From Anabaena sp. 4-3 (lineage in GTDB: Bacteria; Cyanobacteriota; Cyanobacteriia; Cyanobacteriales; Nostocaceae): DNA of 64,000 bases. Position 1 is the first letter of the stretch. Every line of letters starts with the position of its first letter. This document shows positions 24,994 through 33,564 of this stretch, in pieces. Below the pieces are notes generated by a model. That model made no database searches, was not told the origin of the DNA, and worked only from the letters and a program-made list of their open reading frames with translations. The DNA lies in contig NZ_LUHJ01000026.1 of the NCBI RefSeq assembly GCF_001597745.1, positions 149,990-213,989 of the forward strand, read 5' to 3'. The position numbers and the translations under genes are program-made.

Positions 24994-26031
24994 CTAGTGC
25001 AGTTGGACAACTTTGGGTTGCTCGAACATGTGAATGGTGTCTACAAAGCGAGCAGTTTTAGACTGACTGGAAATAACCAGACTTTGAGTTCTTGCGCCGC
25101 CGTGGAAGAAGCGCACACCTTGCATCAGGTTTCCAGAGGTGATACCGCAAGCTGCGAACAGAACAGTTTCGCCAGATGCTAGTTCATGAGCATCATAGAC
25201 CTTATCGGGGTCAGTAATACCCATAGACTTCAGACGCTCAATGTTGGCTTCTTTGCTTTCGCCAATCAAGCCAGTTTTGACTACTTCTGGATCGTAGATC
25301 AGTTGACCTTGGAAGTGTCCACCTAAAGCACGCATTGCGGCGGCGGAAATCACACCTTCAGGAGCAGCACCAATACCCATGAGCGCATGAATATTAGTAC
25401 CAGCAAAGCCGCAAGAAATAGCAGCACCTACGTCACCGTCGGAAATCAACTGTACTCTTGCACCTGCTTCACGGATTTCTTTGATTAAATCGTTATGGCG
25501 ATCGCGCTTCATCACAACTACTACCAGTTCTTCAATAGCGCGGTCTAGACACTCAGATAGAATCTTGAGGTTTTCCGTGGCTGACTTGTTGATGTCTACT
25601 TTACCCTTAGCTGCTGGTGGTGCGGCTAATTTCTTCATGTAGAAGTCAGGAGCCGCGAATAATCCACCTTTTTCAGAAATAGCCAGCACAGCCATTGAAC
25701 CAGGCTGTCCATAAGCTACCAAGTTTGTACCTTCGCAGGGGTCAACCGCAATATCAATTTCGATTAATTCATCGGGGTTACATAAATCTTTAGCATCTGG
25801 ACGGGCGCAGATACCAACTTCTTCACCGATGTACAGCATGGGCGCATCATCACGTTCGCCTTCACCGATGACAATGCGACCACGCATCTGAATTTTATTC
25901 ATCCGCTCCCGCATTGCTTCCACTGCTACCTGGTCAGCAGTGTTTTTCTCGCCTTTACCCATCCACTTCGCAGATGCGATCGCGGCTTGTTCTACTACCT
26001 CAATAATCTCTAATCCAAGTGTATTTTCCAC
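24994..26031 (-). CDS. glpX: Class II fructose-1,6-/sedoheptulose-1,7-bisphosphatase
   Basis: Dual-specificity Calvin-cycle phosphatase (F/SBPase) of cyanobacteria. The 345 aa fit the family. Metal- and substrate-site motifs are visible: [16 protein letters not shown] near residue 51, [17 protein letters not shown] near 92, and [11 protein letters not shown], with GGAPEG-type [20 protein letters not shown] near 220. ATG 26031 is the conserved start ([20 protein letters not shown]). It is divergent from a glutaredoxin gene, and heads a likely unit with hemA. Confidence 0.97.
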   Translation of the reverse strand: MENTLGLEIIEVVEQAAIASAKWMGKGEKNTADQVAVEAMRERMNKIQMRGRIVIGEGERDDAPMLYIGEEVGICARPDAKDLCNPDELIEIDIAVDPCEGTNLVAYGQPGSMAVLAISEKGGLFAAPDFYMKKLAAPPAAKGKVDINKSATENLKILSECLDRAIEELVVVVMKRDRHNDLIKEIREAGARVQLISDGDVGAAISCGFAGTNIHALMGIGAAPEGVISAAAMRALGGHFQGQLIYDPEVVKTGLIGESKEANIERLKSMGITDPDKVYDAHELASGETVLFAACGITSGNLMQGVRFFHGGARTQSLVISSQSKTARFVDTIHMFEQPKVVQLH

Positions 26032-26294
26032 AGAGTCGCCCTCTCAACTGCTTGACTTTTGTGTCTTTTCATCTGGCCATTTCAGTTCTTAAGTCTACCA
26101 AAGGGCGGATACCTGTGGAAAATAGTATTCACTCACATAAGTGTTAAGTTTTGCTGCTAATTTAGATTAGGGAGGCTTGAGCAGAGGATTTGCCCAAATG
26201 CGATCGCTCTTAAATTAATAAAATTAACCTTGAGTGGTAAAACAAAAATTACTGACTCATTTACAATCTTCAAAAAACCATAAAATAAAAACCT

Positions 26295-26606
26295 ATGTTT
26301 GACTTCCTCAATCCTATACTTGGTCGCCATCCCGAACGAATCAAAGCCAATGTAGAAATCTATACTTGGCAAACTTGCCCTTACTGCATTAGAGCCAAAA
26401 TGTTGTTGTGGTGGAAAGGTGTAAATTTCACCGAATACAAAATCGATGGAGACGAAGCCGCAAGAGCCAAAATGGCCGAACGTGCCAACGGTCGCCGCAC
26501 AGTACCCCAAATTTTCATCAATAACCAACACATTGGCGGTTGTGATGACCTTTATCAACTAGACACCAAAGCTCAACTAGACCCGATGTTAATACAGTCA
26601 GCTTGA
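26295..26606 (+). CDS. grxC: Dithiol glutaredoxin (GrxC type)
   Basis: A 103-aa glutathione-dependent disulfide reductase. Active site Cys28-Pro-Tyr-Cys31 (TWQTCPYCIRAK), cis-Pro region RRTVPQIFINN and the glutathione-binding GGCDDLYQL are all intact. ATG 26295 fits. It is slightly longer at the N-terminus than E. coli GrxC. It is the second glutaredoxin in the window; the other (32103) is the monothiol type. Confidence 0.95.
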   Translation: MFDFLNPILGRHPERIKANVEIYTWQTCPYCIRAKMLLWWKGVNFTEYKIDGDEAARAKMAERANGRRTVPQIFINNQHIGGCDDLYQLDTKAQLDPMLIQSA

Positions 26607-26642
26607 GTGAGTGCTGAGTGTTGACTACAGTGGTCTAAGTCA

Positions 26643-26702
26643 GGTGGGCATTGCCAACAACTTAAAACTCAAGGTCTTAGCAACTGGCAAGCAATGCCCA
26701 CC
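26643..26702. repeat. 12-bp inverted repeat element
   Basis: GGTGGGCATTGC (26643-26654) and GCAATGCCCACC (26691-26702) bound a 60-bp non-coding block just after grxC. It is a dispersed-type element and could be a transcription end. Confidence 0.65.
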
Positions 26703-26716
26703 CTACAAATATCTAA

Positions 26717-26744
26717 TTTTGAATTTTGAATTTTGAATTTTGAA
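26717..26744. repeat. STRR array, unit TTTTGAA (4 copies)
   Basis: Four perfect TTTTGAA heptamers in tandem. The longest open frame of the tadA gene begins inside the array (TTG at 26733). Confidence 0.9.
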
Positions 26745-27254
26745 TTGATTAGTCCCCAATACCCCGACTACTCCGAATATTTAATTTACCGCCACTGGAT
26801 GAACCGAGCCTTAGAGTTGGCAAAAATCGCTGGGGATGCGGGGGAAGTTCCTGTAGGTGCGGTAATTACTGATGCTGATGGTAATTTAATTGCTGAAGGG
26901 GAAAACAGAAAAGAGCGTGACCATGACCCAACAGCCCATGCAGAAATTATCGCCATTAGAGCCGCCACCCAAGCCTTACAAACTTGGCGGCTTCATAATT
27001 GTACTTTGTACGTCACCTTAGAACCTTGTCCTATGTGTGCAGGGGCGATAGTACAAGCACGTTTAGGCAAGCTAGTCTATGGAGTGGACGATACTAAAAC
27101 TGGCGCAGTTCGTACTGTTATCAACATCCCCGATAGTGCTGCATCTAATCATCGTCTGCAAGTTGTCGGAGGGATTTTAGAATCAGCTTGTCGCCAACAT
27201 TTACAAAGTTGGTTTGCCACTAGGCGACAGGATAAAACTAACGGACAGAGGTAG
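26733..27254 (+). CDS. tadA: tRNA-specific adenosine deaminase
   Basis: Deaminates A34 of tRNA-Arg to inosine. The cytidine-deaminase zinc motifs are intact: TAHAEI (His69, Glu71 in the longest frame) and LEPCPMCAGA (Cys99, Cys102). The start is uncertain: the longest frame begins with TTG 26733 inside a heptamer array, TTG 26745 is just after it, and ATG 26799 (MNRALELAK) would cut off the YRHW part that the family normally keeps. I think translation starts in or just after the repeat. No SD is obvious. Confidence 0.92.
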   Translation: MNFELISPQYPDYSEYLIYRHWMNRALELAKIAGDAGEVPVGAVITDADGNLIAEGENRKERDHDPTAHAEIIAIRAATQALQTWRLHNCTLYVTLEPCPMCAGAIVQARLGKLVYGVDDTKTGAVRTVINIPDSAASNHRLQVVGGILESACRQHLQSWFATRRQDKTNGQR

Positions 27255-27299
27255 AACTGTCCAGTGTAATCACACAAATTCACAAAGAAACTCTACGGT

Positions 27300-28124
27300 G
27301 TGATTATACCAATCATTTATCGCCTTATTCTACCGCTTAAAGCAGCTACCGTCATGATCGATATTTACTCTGTGTCTCATCCCTGCACAATCAAACCCAC
27401 AGAAAAACCTATAAATTCCCAGGTGGCTGTTAGTAGTGGGCGAATTTCACCTTGGTTAACTCCTCTAGCCTATTTTTTGGGATATCACATCGTTTTACCC
27501 GGCTATTTTGGGCAAATTCAAGTTACGGGACAAGAAAATCTCCCCCAGTCTGGGCCTGTAATTTTAGCACCCACCCATCGCTCACGTTGGGATTCAATAC
27601 TTCTACCCTATGCCACAGGTCGTTATGTTACGGGTAGAGACTTACAATTTATGGTAACTCTGACTGAATGCCAAGGGTTACAAGGTTGGTTGGTACGTCG
27701 CATGGGCGGATTTCCTGTGGATACCAAACACCCGGCGATCGCAACTCTCCGTCATGCGGTAGAAGTCCTACATCAAGGACAAATGTTAGTCATTTATCCC
27801 GAAGGTAATATCTTTAGAGATGGCAAAATCCACCCCTTAAAGCCCGGTATAGCTCGTTTAGCTTTAAGTGCAGAATCCCATCATCCCGGACTGGGGGTAA
27901 AAATTCTACCAGTTGGCATCAATTACAGTCAGCCTTATCCCAGTTGGGGTACAGATGTCAGCATCAACATTGGTTCCGCCATTGATGTGCAAGATTATAT
28001 CAATGGTCAAGTCAAACAAAACGCCAAACGGTTAACAGAGGATTTAACCAGGTCGCTACAACAATTAAGCACTCAACAACTAGCTGTGAGTCATCATGCT
28101 TTGGCAGAACTTCCCAATTCTTGA
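27300..28124 (+). CDS. 1-acyl-sn-glycerol-3-phosphate acyltransferase family protein
   Basis: PlsC-like acyltransferase, likely making phosphatidic acid for membrane lipids. Motif I HRSRWD (HX4D, His93 to Asp98), motif II-like RRMGGFPVD and motif III YPEGNIFRDG are all visible; PVGINYSQPYP matches motif IV. Two starts are possible: GTG 27300 or ATG 27354. The longer form adds a hydrophobic stretch (IYRLILPLKAATV) that may be non-native. The 12-nt-long repeats typical of the region begin after the stop. Confidence 0.9.
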   Translation: MIIPIIYRLILPLKAATVMIDIYSVSHPCTIKPTEKPINSQVAVSSGRISPWLTPLAYFLGYHIVLPGYFGQIQVTGQENLPQSGPVILAPTHRSRWDSILLPYATGRYVTGRDLQFMVTLTECQGLQGWLVRRMGGFPVDTKHPAIATLRHAVEVLHQGQMLVIYPEGNIFRDGKIHPLKPGIARLALSAESHHPGLGVKILPVGINYSQPYPSWGTDVSINIGSAIDVQDYINGQVKQNAKRLTEDLTRSLQQLSTQQLAVSHHALAELPNS

Positions 28125-28157
28125 TGGTATTAGGGACTAGGGAAGCGGAGGAGAAAA

Positions 28158-28228
28158 ACTAATGACTAATGACTAATAACTAATGACTAATAACTAATGA
28201 CTAATGACTAATGACTAATGACTAATAA
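28158..28228. repeat. STRR array, units ACTAATG and ACTAATA
   Basis: About ten heptamers, in which ACTAATG and ACTAATA alternate irregularly, run up to the stop codon of the minus-strand protease. No gene. It is the longest such array in the window. Confidence 0.95.
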
Positions 28229-30334
28229 CTAAACCCCTAAACTCAATTCCCAACTGTTGAGTTTACCGACATCTTGGGGTGCGTAGTCAATTAGCCATAA
28301 CTGCCAAAGTCCTTTAGCAGACTGGGATAGTAACTGTTTGAGAATGGGGTGCGATCGCAGTGTAAATCTAGTATTTAACTGAGTCCGACATCCCAAAGTG
28401 CGATTTTGCAGCAACACCTGTTGATGATTCGGAGCAATTAAATAAATTTCTAAATCACCTAAAAAATCGTGCTGGATATTAACTGTAACTTGAATATCTT
28501 TAACTGCACTCGTTTGAGAAATAGCGATCGCACTCTTAATACCCTGTCTATTATTATCTGGTATCTCTATGGGGCGAGTATTACTCACCTTAATTTGTTG
28601 ACTAGCAACTGATTTATTCGGCTGCATTTGCAAAGCAGCTTGTACAGCCCTAGCCGCATTCACCTTACCGTAACCGAACCACTGAGAATGTCCATTTTGG
28701 TTGTAAGTTCCTTCACGTAAACCCAACTGCGGGTCAGGGTCAAGGTCTATAATTTTATCTGCCGTTGTTTCTAAAATGCGTTTGACTTGTGCGGCTGTTA
28801 AGTCAGGATTTGCTGATAAAACTAACGCCGCTACTCCTGCTACTACTGGCGTAGCACTAGAAGTACCACCAAAGTTTTCTGTAAAGTTCCCTGGATCATA
28901 ACCTGCCGCGCCGATTTGATCAGTTGTCAACATTCCCCTTCCCATTAGGGAACTTTGGATCATGGGTTGCGTATACAAAAAACCCTTCTCTGGAAATGAC
29001 ATACCCGGAGGAGCATTGTTACTAGGCGCACATACAGAAATATTAGCTCCCCAATTACTGTAGGCGGCTTTTTTGTTCATGCTAGTGGATGCCGCGACTG
29101 TCATCACATCAGGATGCACCGCAAAACCACTGAGCCAATCTGTTAAACCTCGTAAAACATTATCCGGCCAATTCTGCTCATACACAGTACCGCTAATTGG
29201 GCGGTTGGCGTTACCTGCCGCAAATAAAACTACACAACCTTTACCATTGCGTCCTTGTGTAGCGGCTCTGGTAATTGCCGCCCGTTGACGCAACGATAAG
29301 GGAAAGTAAACAGCAGCTGCCCCCCAACTACAAGAAATCACACTCGCACCTTTTTCAATTGCCCAGTTGAATATCTGCTCAATTGACTCATCATCTAAAA
29401 ATCCTGTAGTACGGATGGGCATCAATGCACAACCAGGCGCAACGCCCACAATTCCCGCACTGTTTTCTTCAGCTACCGCTATCCCTGCACAGGCTGTACC
29501 GTGACTATTCGCCTTACTACCATCAGGCAAAGGTAAAAAGTCGTTTTCCCTTAAATCTCTGGGCGCGACAACTTTACCAACACCTTGAAAATCTGGGTGG
29601 TTTAAATCAAAAGAATCATCCACCACAGCCACAACCACAGAACGCACACCGCGTGTCATATCCCAAGCCTGTTCTACTGCGATATGAGAACCCGCGCTTA
29701 ACTCATAACCACCGTTATGATTGAGATACCATTGCTGAGTGTAAAGGGTGTCACGGGGTTGGTAATGGGGTTCTGTTTGTATAAGTATATTCGGTTCTGC
29801 TACTAATACTTCTGGGATACCTTGCAATTGATTAGCGATTTTAACAGGGTTTGCTGTGGCGTGTTTACTCACCACAAAGACAAAAGCATTGGGTAAACCC
29901 TGGATGGGTTGATGTTGGATGAGGTGGAATGTAGCAGCAATCAGATTAATCTTGACAGTATCTACTCCATCGGCAAATTGAATTGTAATTTGGTCGCTTA
30001 AATAAACGTAAGTTCCTGGGTTATCCTGGAGTGTGTAAGCATGACTGGCAAAAGCTACATTCTCATCAGCACGAGCTTGGGCGATCGCCTCCTCGATGTG
30101 GTCAGGCGTTACCTGATATAGTTCTAGTCGAGCTTGGGTAATACTGCGCTGCCAAATACCCCAACTAACCTGCGATAATTGTTGCACAGGAAAATCGGGG
30201 ACAAAACGGACGGTGAAGCAGAAGACAGCTTTCTCTAAGATTAATTCTTCCCCACCCCGTTGGAGAACTAATCCCAAGCTACTTGCTGGTACACCTGTGG
30301 TTGAAGAATCAGAGGAGTGATTGCGAGGGTTCAT
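28229..30334 (-). CDS. Subtilisin-like serine protease with C-terminal P domain (PrcA-like)
   Basis: A 701-aa S8 peptidase. The catalytic triad is readable: Asp239 (AVVDDSFDLNHPDF), His278 (SHGTACAGIAVAEE) and Ser492 (GGTSSATPVVAGVAALV). The C-terminal 120 residues are a proprotein-convertase P domain (VTVNIQHDFLGDLEIYLIAP; GLWQLWLIDYAPQDVGKL). The N-terminal 200 residues look like a propeptide. This matches the calcium-dependent protease PrcA of Anabaena in layout and length. No signal peptide is visible, so it is probably intracellular. ATG 30334. Confidence 0.93.
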   Translation of the reverse strand: MNPRNHSSDSSTTGVPASSLGLVLQRGGEELILEKAVFCFTVRFVPDFPVQQLSQVSWGIWQRSITQARLELYQVTPDHIEEAIAQARADENVAFASHAYTLQDNPGTYVYLSDQITIQFADGVDTVKINLIAATFHLIQHQPIQGLPNAFVFVVSKHATANPVKIANQLQGIPEVLVAEPNILIQTEPHYQPRDTLYTQQWYLNHNGGYELSAGSHIAVEQAWDMTRGVRSVVVAVVDDSFDLNHPDFQGVGKVVAPRDLRENDFLPLPDGSKANSHGTACAGIAVAEENSAGIVGVAPGCALMPIRTTGFLDDESIEQIFNWAIEKGASVISCSWGAAAVYFPLSLRQRAAITRAATQGRNGKGCVVLFAAGNANRPISGTVYEQNWPDNVLRGLTDWLSGFAVHPDVMTVAASTSMNKKAAYSNWGANISVCAPSNNAPPGMSFPEKGFLYTQPMIQSSLMGRGMLTTDQIGAAGYDPGNFTENFGGTSSATPVVAGVAALVLSANPDLTAAQVKRILETTADKIIDLDPDPQLGLREGTYNQNGHSQWFGYGKVNAARAVQAALQMQPNKSVASQQIKVSNTRPIEIPDNNRQGIKSAIAISQTSAVKDIQVTVNIQHDFLGDLEIYLIAPNHQQVLLQNRTLGCRTQLNTRFTLRSHPILKQLLSQSAKGLWQLWLIDYAPQDVGKLNSWELSLGV

Positions 30335-30506
30335 GACGATTCTAGTAGTTGCAGAAGCTATGGGAACTCTATAAAACCGATTTTCAGTCTAAATCACAGA
30401 AACTCAGTACGTAGCTTCGTTTTGTGAAAAACCAAAACAGAGTTAAGATACCCGAAGTTTCTCTACCTTGTTCTATTTTTTAATAGTTGTTGCACAAATT
30501 CACCCC

Positions 30507-31085
30507 ATGAAAGTCGCTGCTCCTGCTTCTTTAGTTCGTTTAACTTCTCTATCGGTGATAGCAGTTCTTAGTCTGCTAACTCCTGTCCATGCTCAGAACC
30601 AAGTACAGCCTATCGATCCTAATAGTCCGAATAACCTACGTCCTACTGCTCAAAATGACAGCCTGTTGAGCATTGCTGGTGGAGAACGTTTGATGAAAGA
30701 GGCGGAGCAAGCTGTGGCTGCTCAAAATTACACCTTAGCTGCTAAAAAACTGCAAGAAGCACGTCAGGTTTATAATCAACTATCCAATTTCTACCAAGAT
30801 TTAAACTCTAGCTTCTCTGGGATTGATATTCGCGTTTCTGATTCCCAACGTCAAAAAGCTCTCATGACTGCCCAAAAGCGGGATGAGGCAACCTATCAGT
30901 TAGCATTGGTACATCGCGCGCAAAATCAGCCAGAATTAGCTGTACCTTTGTTGATTCAAATTATTAAAAGTCAAAACCCTACACGAGAATTAGGTAAAAA
31001 AGCCTATCAGCAATTGTTTGAATTGGGTTTTGTTGATGCTCCCTATCCCAGACAAGGCGGTAGTAGTTCCTCATCCCAAAGGTAA
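30507..31085 (+). CDS. Hypothetical secreted protein with helical repeat region
   Basis: From ATG 30507 the protein has 192 aa; an in-frame upstream start at 30468 is less likely because MKVAAPASLVRLTSLSVIAV makes a clear signal peptide ending near LLTPVHAQ. The mature part has a helical segment (GERLMKEAEQAVAAQNYTLAAKKLQEARQVYNQL, then ALVHRAQNQPELAVPLLIQI) resembling tetratricopeptide-like repeats, and a Ser-rich tail. It is probably periplasmic. The gene is divergent from the protease gene. Family not recognised. Confidence 0.8.
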   Translation: MKVAAPASLVRLTSLSVIAVLSLLTPVHAQNQVQPIDPNSPNNLRPTAQNDSLLSIAGGERLMKEAEQAVAAQNYTLAAKKLQEARQVYNQLSNFYQDLNSSFSGIDIRVSDSQRQKALMTAQKRDEATYQLALVHRAQNQPELAVPLLIQIIKSQNPTRELGKKAYQQLFELGFVDAPYPRQGGSSSSSQR

Positions 31086-31216
31086 GTAAGTCAGTTCTGT
31101 ATCATTTTCTGGCTGACTGTACAAGTGGGGATTTTCTCAACTGGAAATCCTTTCCCCAGCAATTTCGCATCAGCATCTGTTCTATGATTTGCTAATATTG
31201 ACACTCTCACCGCTAA

Positions 31217-31710
31217 TTGCTAACGCAATGTAGCGGGAGATTCTTGCTTCTCAGAAACACGCTTTTTGGTACAAGTACCAACGAGTCTTACTGCTTCTCC
31301 ACAAGCTTGAAATTCTGTGTGTCCCACAGTATTTGTTGTTAGTATTCTTATCCCTTCTGCTCTCAAGTTCCGTGAAGCATTTTCATCTCTGTCATGGGTT
31401 GTTTGGCAACTTGGACAAATCCACTCACGGATACTTAAGTTCAGCAAATCATTCTTATATCCGCAACAGAAACAAAGCTTTGTACTGGGAAAGAATCTGT
31501 CAACTTGGATAAATTTACTCCCCTCTCTCTCTAGTTTGTAGCTAATGAAATTAAGCAGTATACCAAAACCAGCATCATGTACAGTTAAAAAATTACGTTG
31601 AGAAACAAGAACAACCAAAATAATGATTCGCTGCGCTCAATTTTTATGTTGGTCGCAATTCATCATCCCGTTAAGTCTAGCGACTGTAACGGGAGTCCTC
31701 TTGCTCCATT
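31217..31710. mobile_element. Decayed IS200/IS605-family element (TnpB remnant)
   Basis: A truncated tnpB is bracketed by two similar sequences in the same orientation: TGTAGCGGGAGATTCTTGCT (31228-31247) and TGTAACGGGAGTCCTCTTGCT (31686-31706 approximately). Such ends recall the right end of IS605-type elements. No TnpA is present. Boundaries are approximate. Confidence 0.65.
31220..31618 (-). pseudogene. TnpB (OrfB) C-terminal fragment
   Basis: About 132 codons remain of a roughly 400-aa TnpB nuclease. The C-terminal zinc finger is intact (CFCCG ... CPSCQ) and is followed by THDRDENASRNLRAEG, whose Asp is the last RuvC-III catalytic residue. The first two RuvC blocks are missing, so it cannot cut DNA. 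The start Met is not genuine. TnpB's 3' end normally overlaps its guide RNA (reRNA/omegaRNA), so a relic of that RNA may persist near 31217-31260. Confidence 0.85.
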
Positions 31711-31742
31711 AAGATAGAAAAGTAAGTTTTTCAGGAATTGCG

Positions 31743-32000
31743 ATGATTACTCCGCAGCAGGTTGAGACAATGATCAAAGCGGAACTGCCAGATGCTCAGG
31801 TTCAAGTGCAAGACTTGACTGGTGGTGGTGATCACTATCAGGTGACAGTCGTCTCATCGCAGTTTGCAAGTAAGGGACTGGTGCAACAGCATCAGTTAGT
31901 CTATGGTGCGTTGCGTCAAGCTATGTCTACTGAAGCTATCCACGCCTTGGCATTAAAAACCTATACTCCCGAAGCTTGGCAAGCAACAGCCGCTTCCTAG
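31743..32000 (+). CDS. BolA/IbaG family protein
   Basis: An 85-aa BolA-fold protein, partner of monothiol glutaredoxin in [2Fe-2S] sensing or trafficking. It starts at ATG 31743 ([20 protein letters not shown]). [31 protein letters not shown] contains the class II loop with the conserved His that can ligate the cluster. The C-terminal [13 protein letters not shown] is typical. It is about 100 bp upstream of grxD; the two are almost certainly cotranscribed. Confidence 0.95.
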   Translation: MITPQQVETMIKAELPDAQVQVQDLTGGGDHYQVTVVSSQFASKGLVQQHQLVYGALRQAMSTEAIHALALKTYTPEAWQATAAS

Positions 32001-32102
32001 AATCAATAGTCCAATATTCCAGTTTGATCGCTGAAATCTCGACTATTGACTATTTATGCTCTTGACTCTTGACTATTAACAAAACTAGGAAACACAAAAG
32101 CC

Positions 32103-32426
32103 ATGACACCAGAAACCAAAGCGAAAATTGATAACTTAATCGCACAAAATAAAATTATGGTTTTCATGAAGGGAACCAAGTTGATGCCTCAATGCGGTTT
32201 CTCTAACAACGTTGTGCAGATTCTCAATACTCTGGGAGTTCCCTTTGAAACCTTTGATGTCCTTAGCGACTACGACGTTCGTCAGAGTATTAAAGAATAT
32301 TCCAACTGGCCGACTATTCCCCAAGTATATATTGATGGTCAGTTCATCGGCGGTTCTGACATCATGATTGAACTCTACCAAAATGGTGAGTTGCAACAAA
32401 TGGTAGAAGTCGCACTAGCTTCATAA
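32103..32426 (+). CDS. grxD: Monothiol glutaredoxin (CGFS type)
   Basis: A 107-aa Grx with the CGFS active site (Cys31-Ser34: LMPQCGFSNNVVQ). WPTIPQVYIDGQFIGGSDIM provides the glutathione-binding loop. Such proteins bind a [2Fe-2S] cluster with glutathione and pair with BolA to deliver or sense Fe-S. The ATG 32103 has an SD-like AGGAAAC upstream. It is in an operon with bolA. Confidence 0.97.
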   Translation: MTPETKAKIDNLIAQNKIMVFMKGTKLMPQCGFSNNVVQILNTLGVPFETFDVLSDYDVRQSIKEYSNWPTIPQVYIDGQFIGGSDIMIELYQNGELQQMVEVALAS

Positions 32427-32441
32427 TATTTTTTATGGACG

Positions 32442-32657
32442 GGGAACTCTTAACAGGACATAGGGAACAGGAGATATCTGTGTAGACACGCATAGCGGGG
32501 CTTCTCTTAGAGATGGGGGTTTAAATCCCCCATCTAGACTTGCCGCCTGTGGGTGGTGACTCTAACCCTAGCCTGGGGAGAGTTAACTTCCCTTGCCACA
32601 AGTTTTTCCTTCCAACCCTATTTCTTCTCTGTTCCCTGTTCCCTGTTAAGAGTTCCC
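32442..32657. repeat. MITE-like element with 16-bp terminal inverted repeats
   Basis: GGGAACTCTTAACAGG (32442-32457) and its perfect complement (32642-32657) bound a 216-bp non-coding stretch. Inside, AGATGGGGG/CCCCCATCT (32511-32535) forms a second hairpin. It fills most of the 353-bp gap after grxD. No gene inside. Confidence 0.65.
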
Positions 32658-32779
32658 TCTCGCGCAGGGAGATAACTTTTTGATTCCCAAAATTCACACT
32701 AGCGTAGTGCTTGACCTGTGCAGATAATATGTTATAATCATCTGCGGCTAGAGAGGTGATTTACACCTTTGAGTAGCTG

Positions 32780-33028
32780 TTAATAATAATCAGGCTGTGG
32801 TTGTGGTTGTACCATGACGAAATTTGAAGCATCGTACAGGTAGCGGCTAGCTTCTTCCTCCAAACGGTGAATCAGATAAGGTTCAATCACGTTACTGTGT
32901 CGCAGCGCGGCTAGATATCCATCCAAATACATCCTCATGTCATCCGTGCGATAACCGCGATTCCATAACTCGACGAAGGCATCGGTAATGCGTTGGTAGT
33001 AGCGGATGGTTTGTGTGTCTTGGAGCAT
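32780..33028 (-). CDS. DUF6761-like small cyanobacterial protein
   Basis: From ATG 33028 it encodes 82 aa (MLQDTQTIRYYQRITDAFVE...); the longer frame to 33139 adds 37 residues of no conserved type. Sequence is helical (DAFVELWNRGYRTDDMRMYLDGYLAAL) and ends in a proline/glutamine tail. I recall it as DUF6761, specific to cyanobacteria, of unknown function. The gene is monocistronic. Confidence 0.75.
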   Translation of the reverse strand: MLQDTQTIRYYQRITDAFVELWNRGYRTDDMRMYLDGYLAALRHSNVIEPYLIHRLEEEASRYLYDASNFVMVQPQPQPDYY

Positions 33029-33564
33029 AACTGCTTTTTGATCTCTTTGGAATGAGAATTGTAATTGATTCAGACTAAAAAGTGAAGTGTTATTTATTCT
33101 TGGAAATCGATAACAATTGTTTGGATCTGCTTGTGGCAATCTCTCCAGCAGCTACAGTATAGTTAAATCCTATTCCATAAAAATCGCAACCAGATGTTGT
33201 TATAAGGTATTTTTATAGTTAGTTTTGGTACAGTAGCCAGAGTGGATGAGACTGTGTAAGTATTAATTCATTCAGAGCGCAGTTAGCTCTAGAATGGCAA
33301 AGATTGGCTGGGCTTATAGTAGAGTTTTGGCAAATTGTCCTCATTCAAAAGTAGGATGTTTACCGGAAACAACCTTTGATTTAGTCTAACAAAAATTGCC
33401 GAATATGACTAACTCAGTCTTGGGTAAGAGATGAATTCACCGAATCACCAACACTTCTGATCAGGAAATGTCAAGGGAATTGCACTTGGAGTAACAAAGA
33501 CTACAAAACCTTGAGCATGGGCTTGTTACTTTGAAATTCATCGACGCTAAGGGATTTTGCAGCC
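33029..33564. other. Gap upstream of the response-regulator gene
   Basis: About 530 bp between two divergent genes. I see no coding region, tRNA or hairpin of note. It presumably holds both promoters. Confidence 0.5.

Noticed and set aside
26157-26558. 133-codon minus-strand frame opposite grxC
   Set aside because: Antisense to a clear glutaredoxin gene; no start signal.
28158-28228. Tandem repeat array considered as a CRISPR
   Set aside because: Units are 7 nt with no unique spacers; it is an STRR array. No cas genes anywhere in the window.
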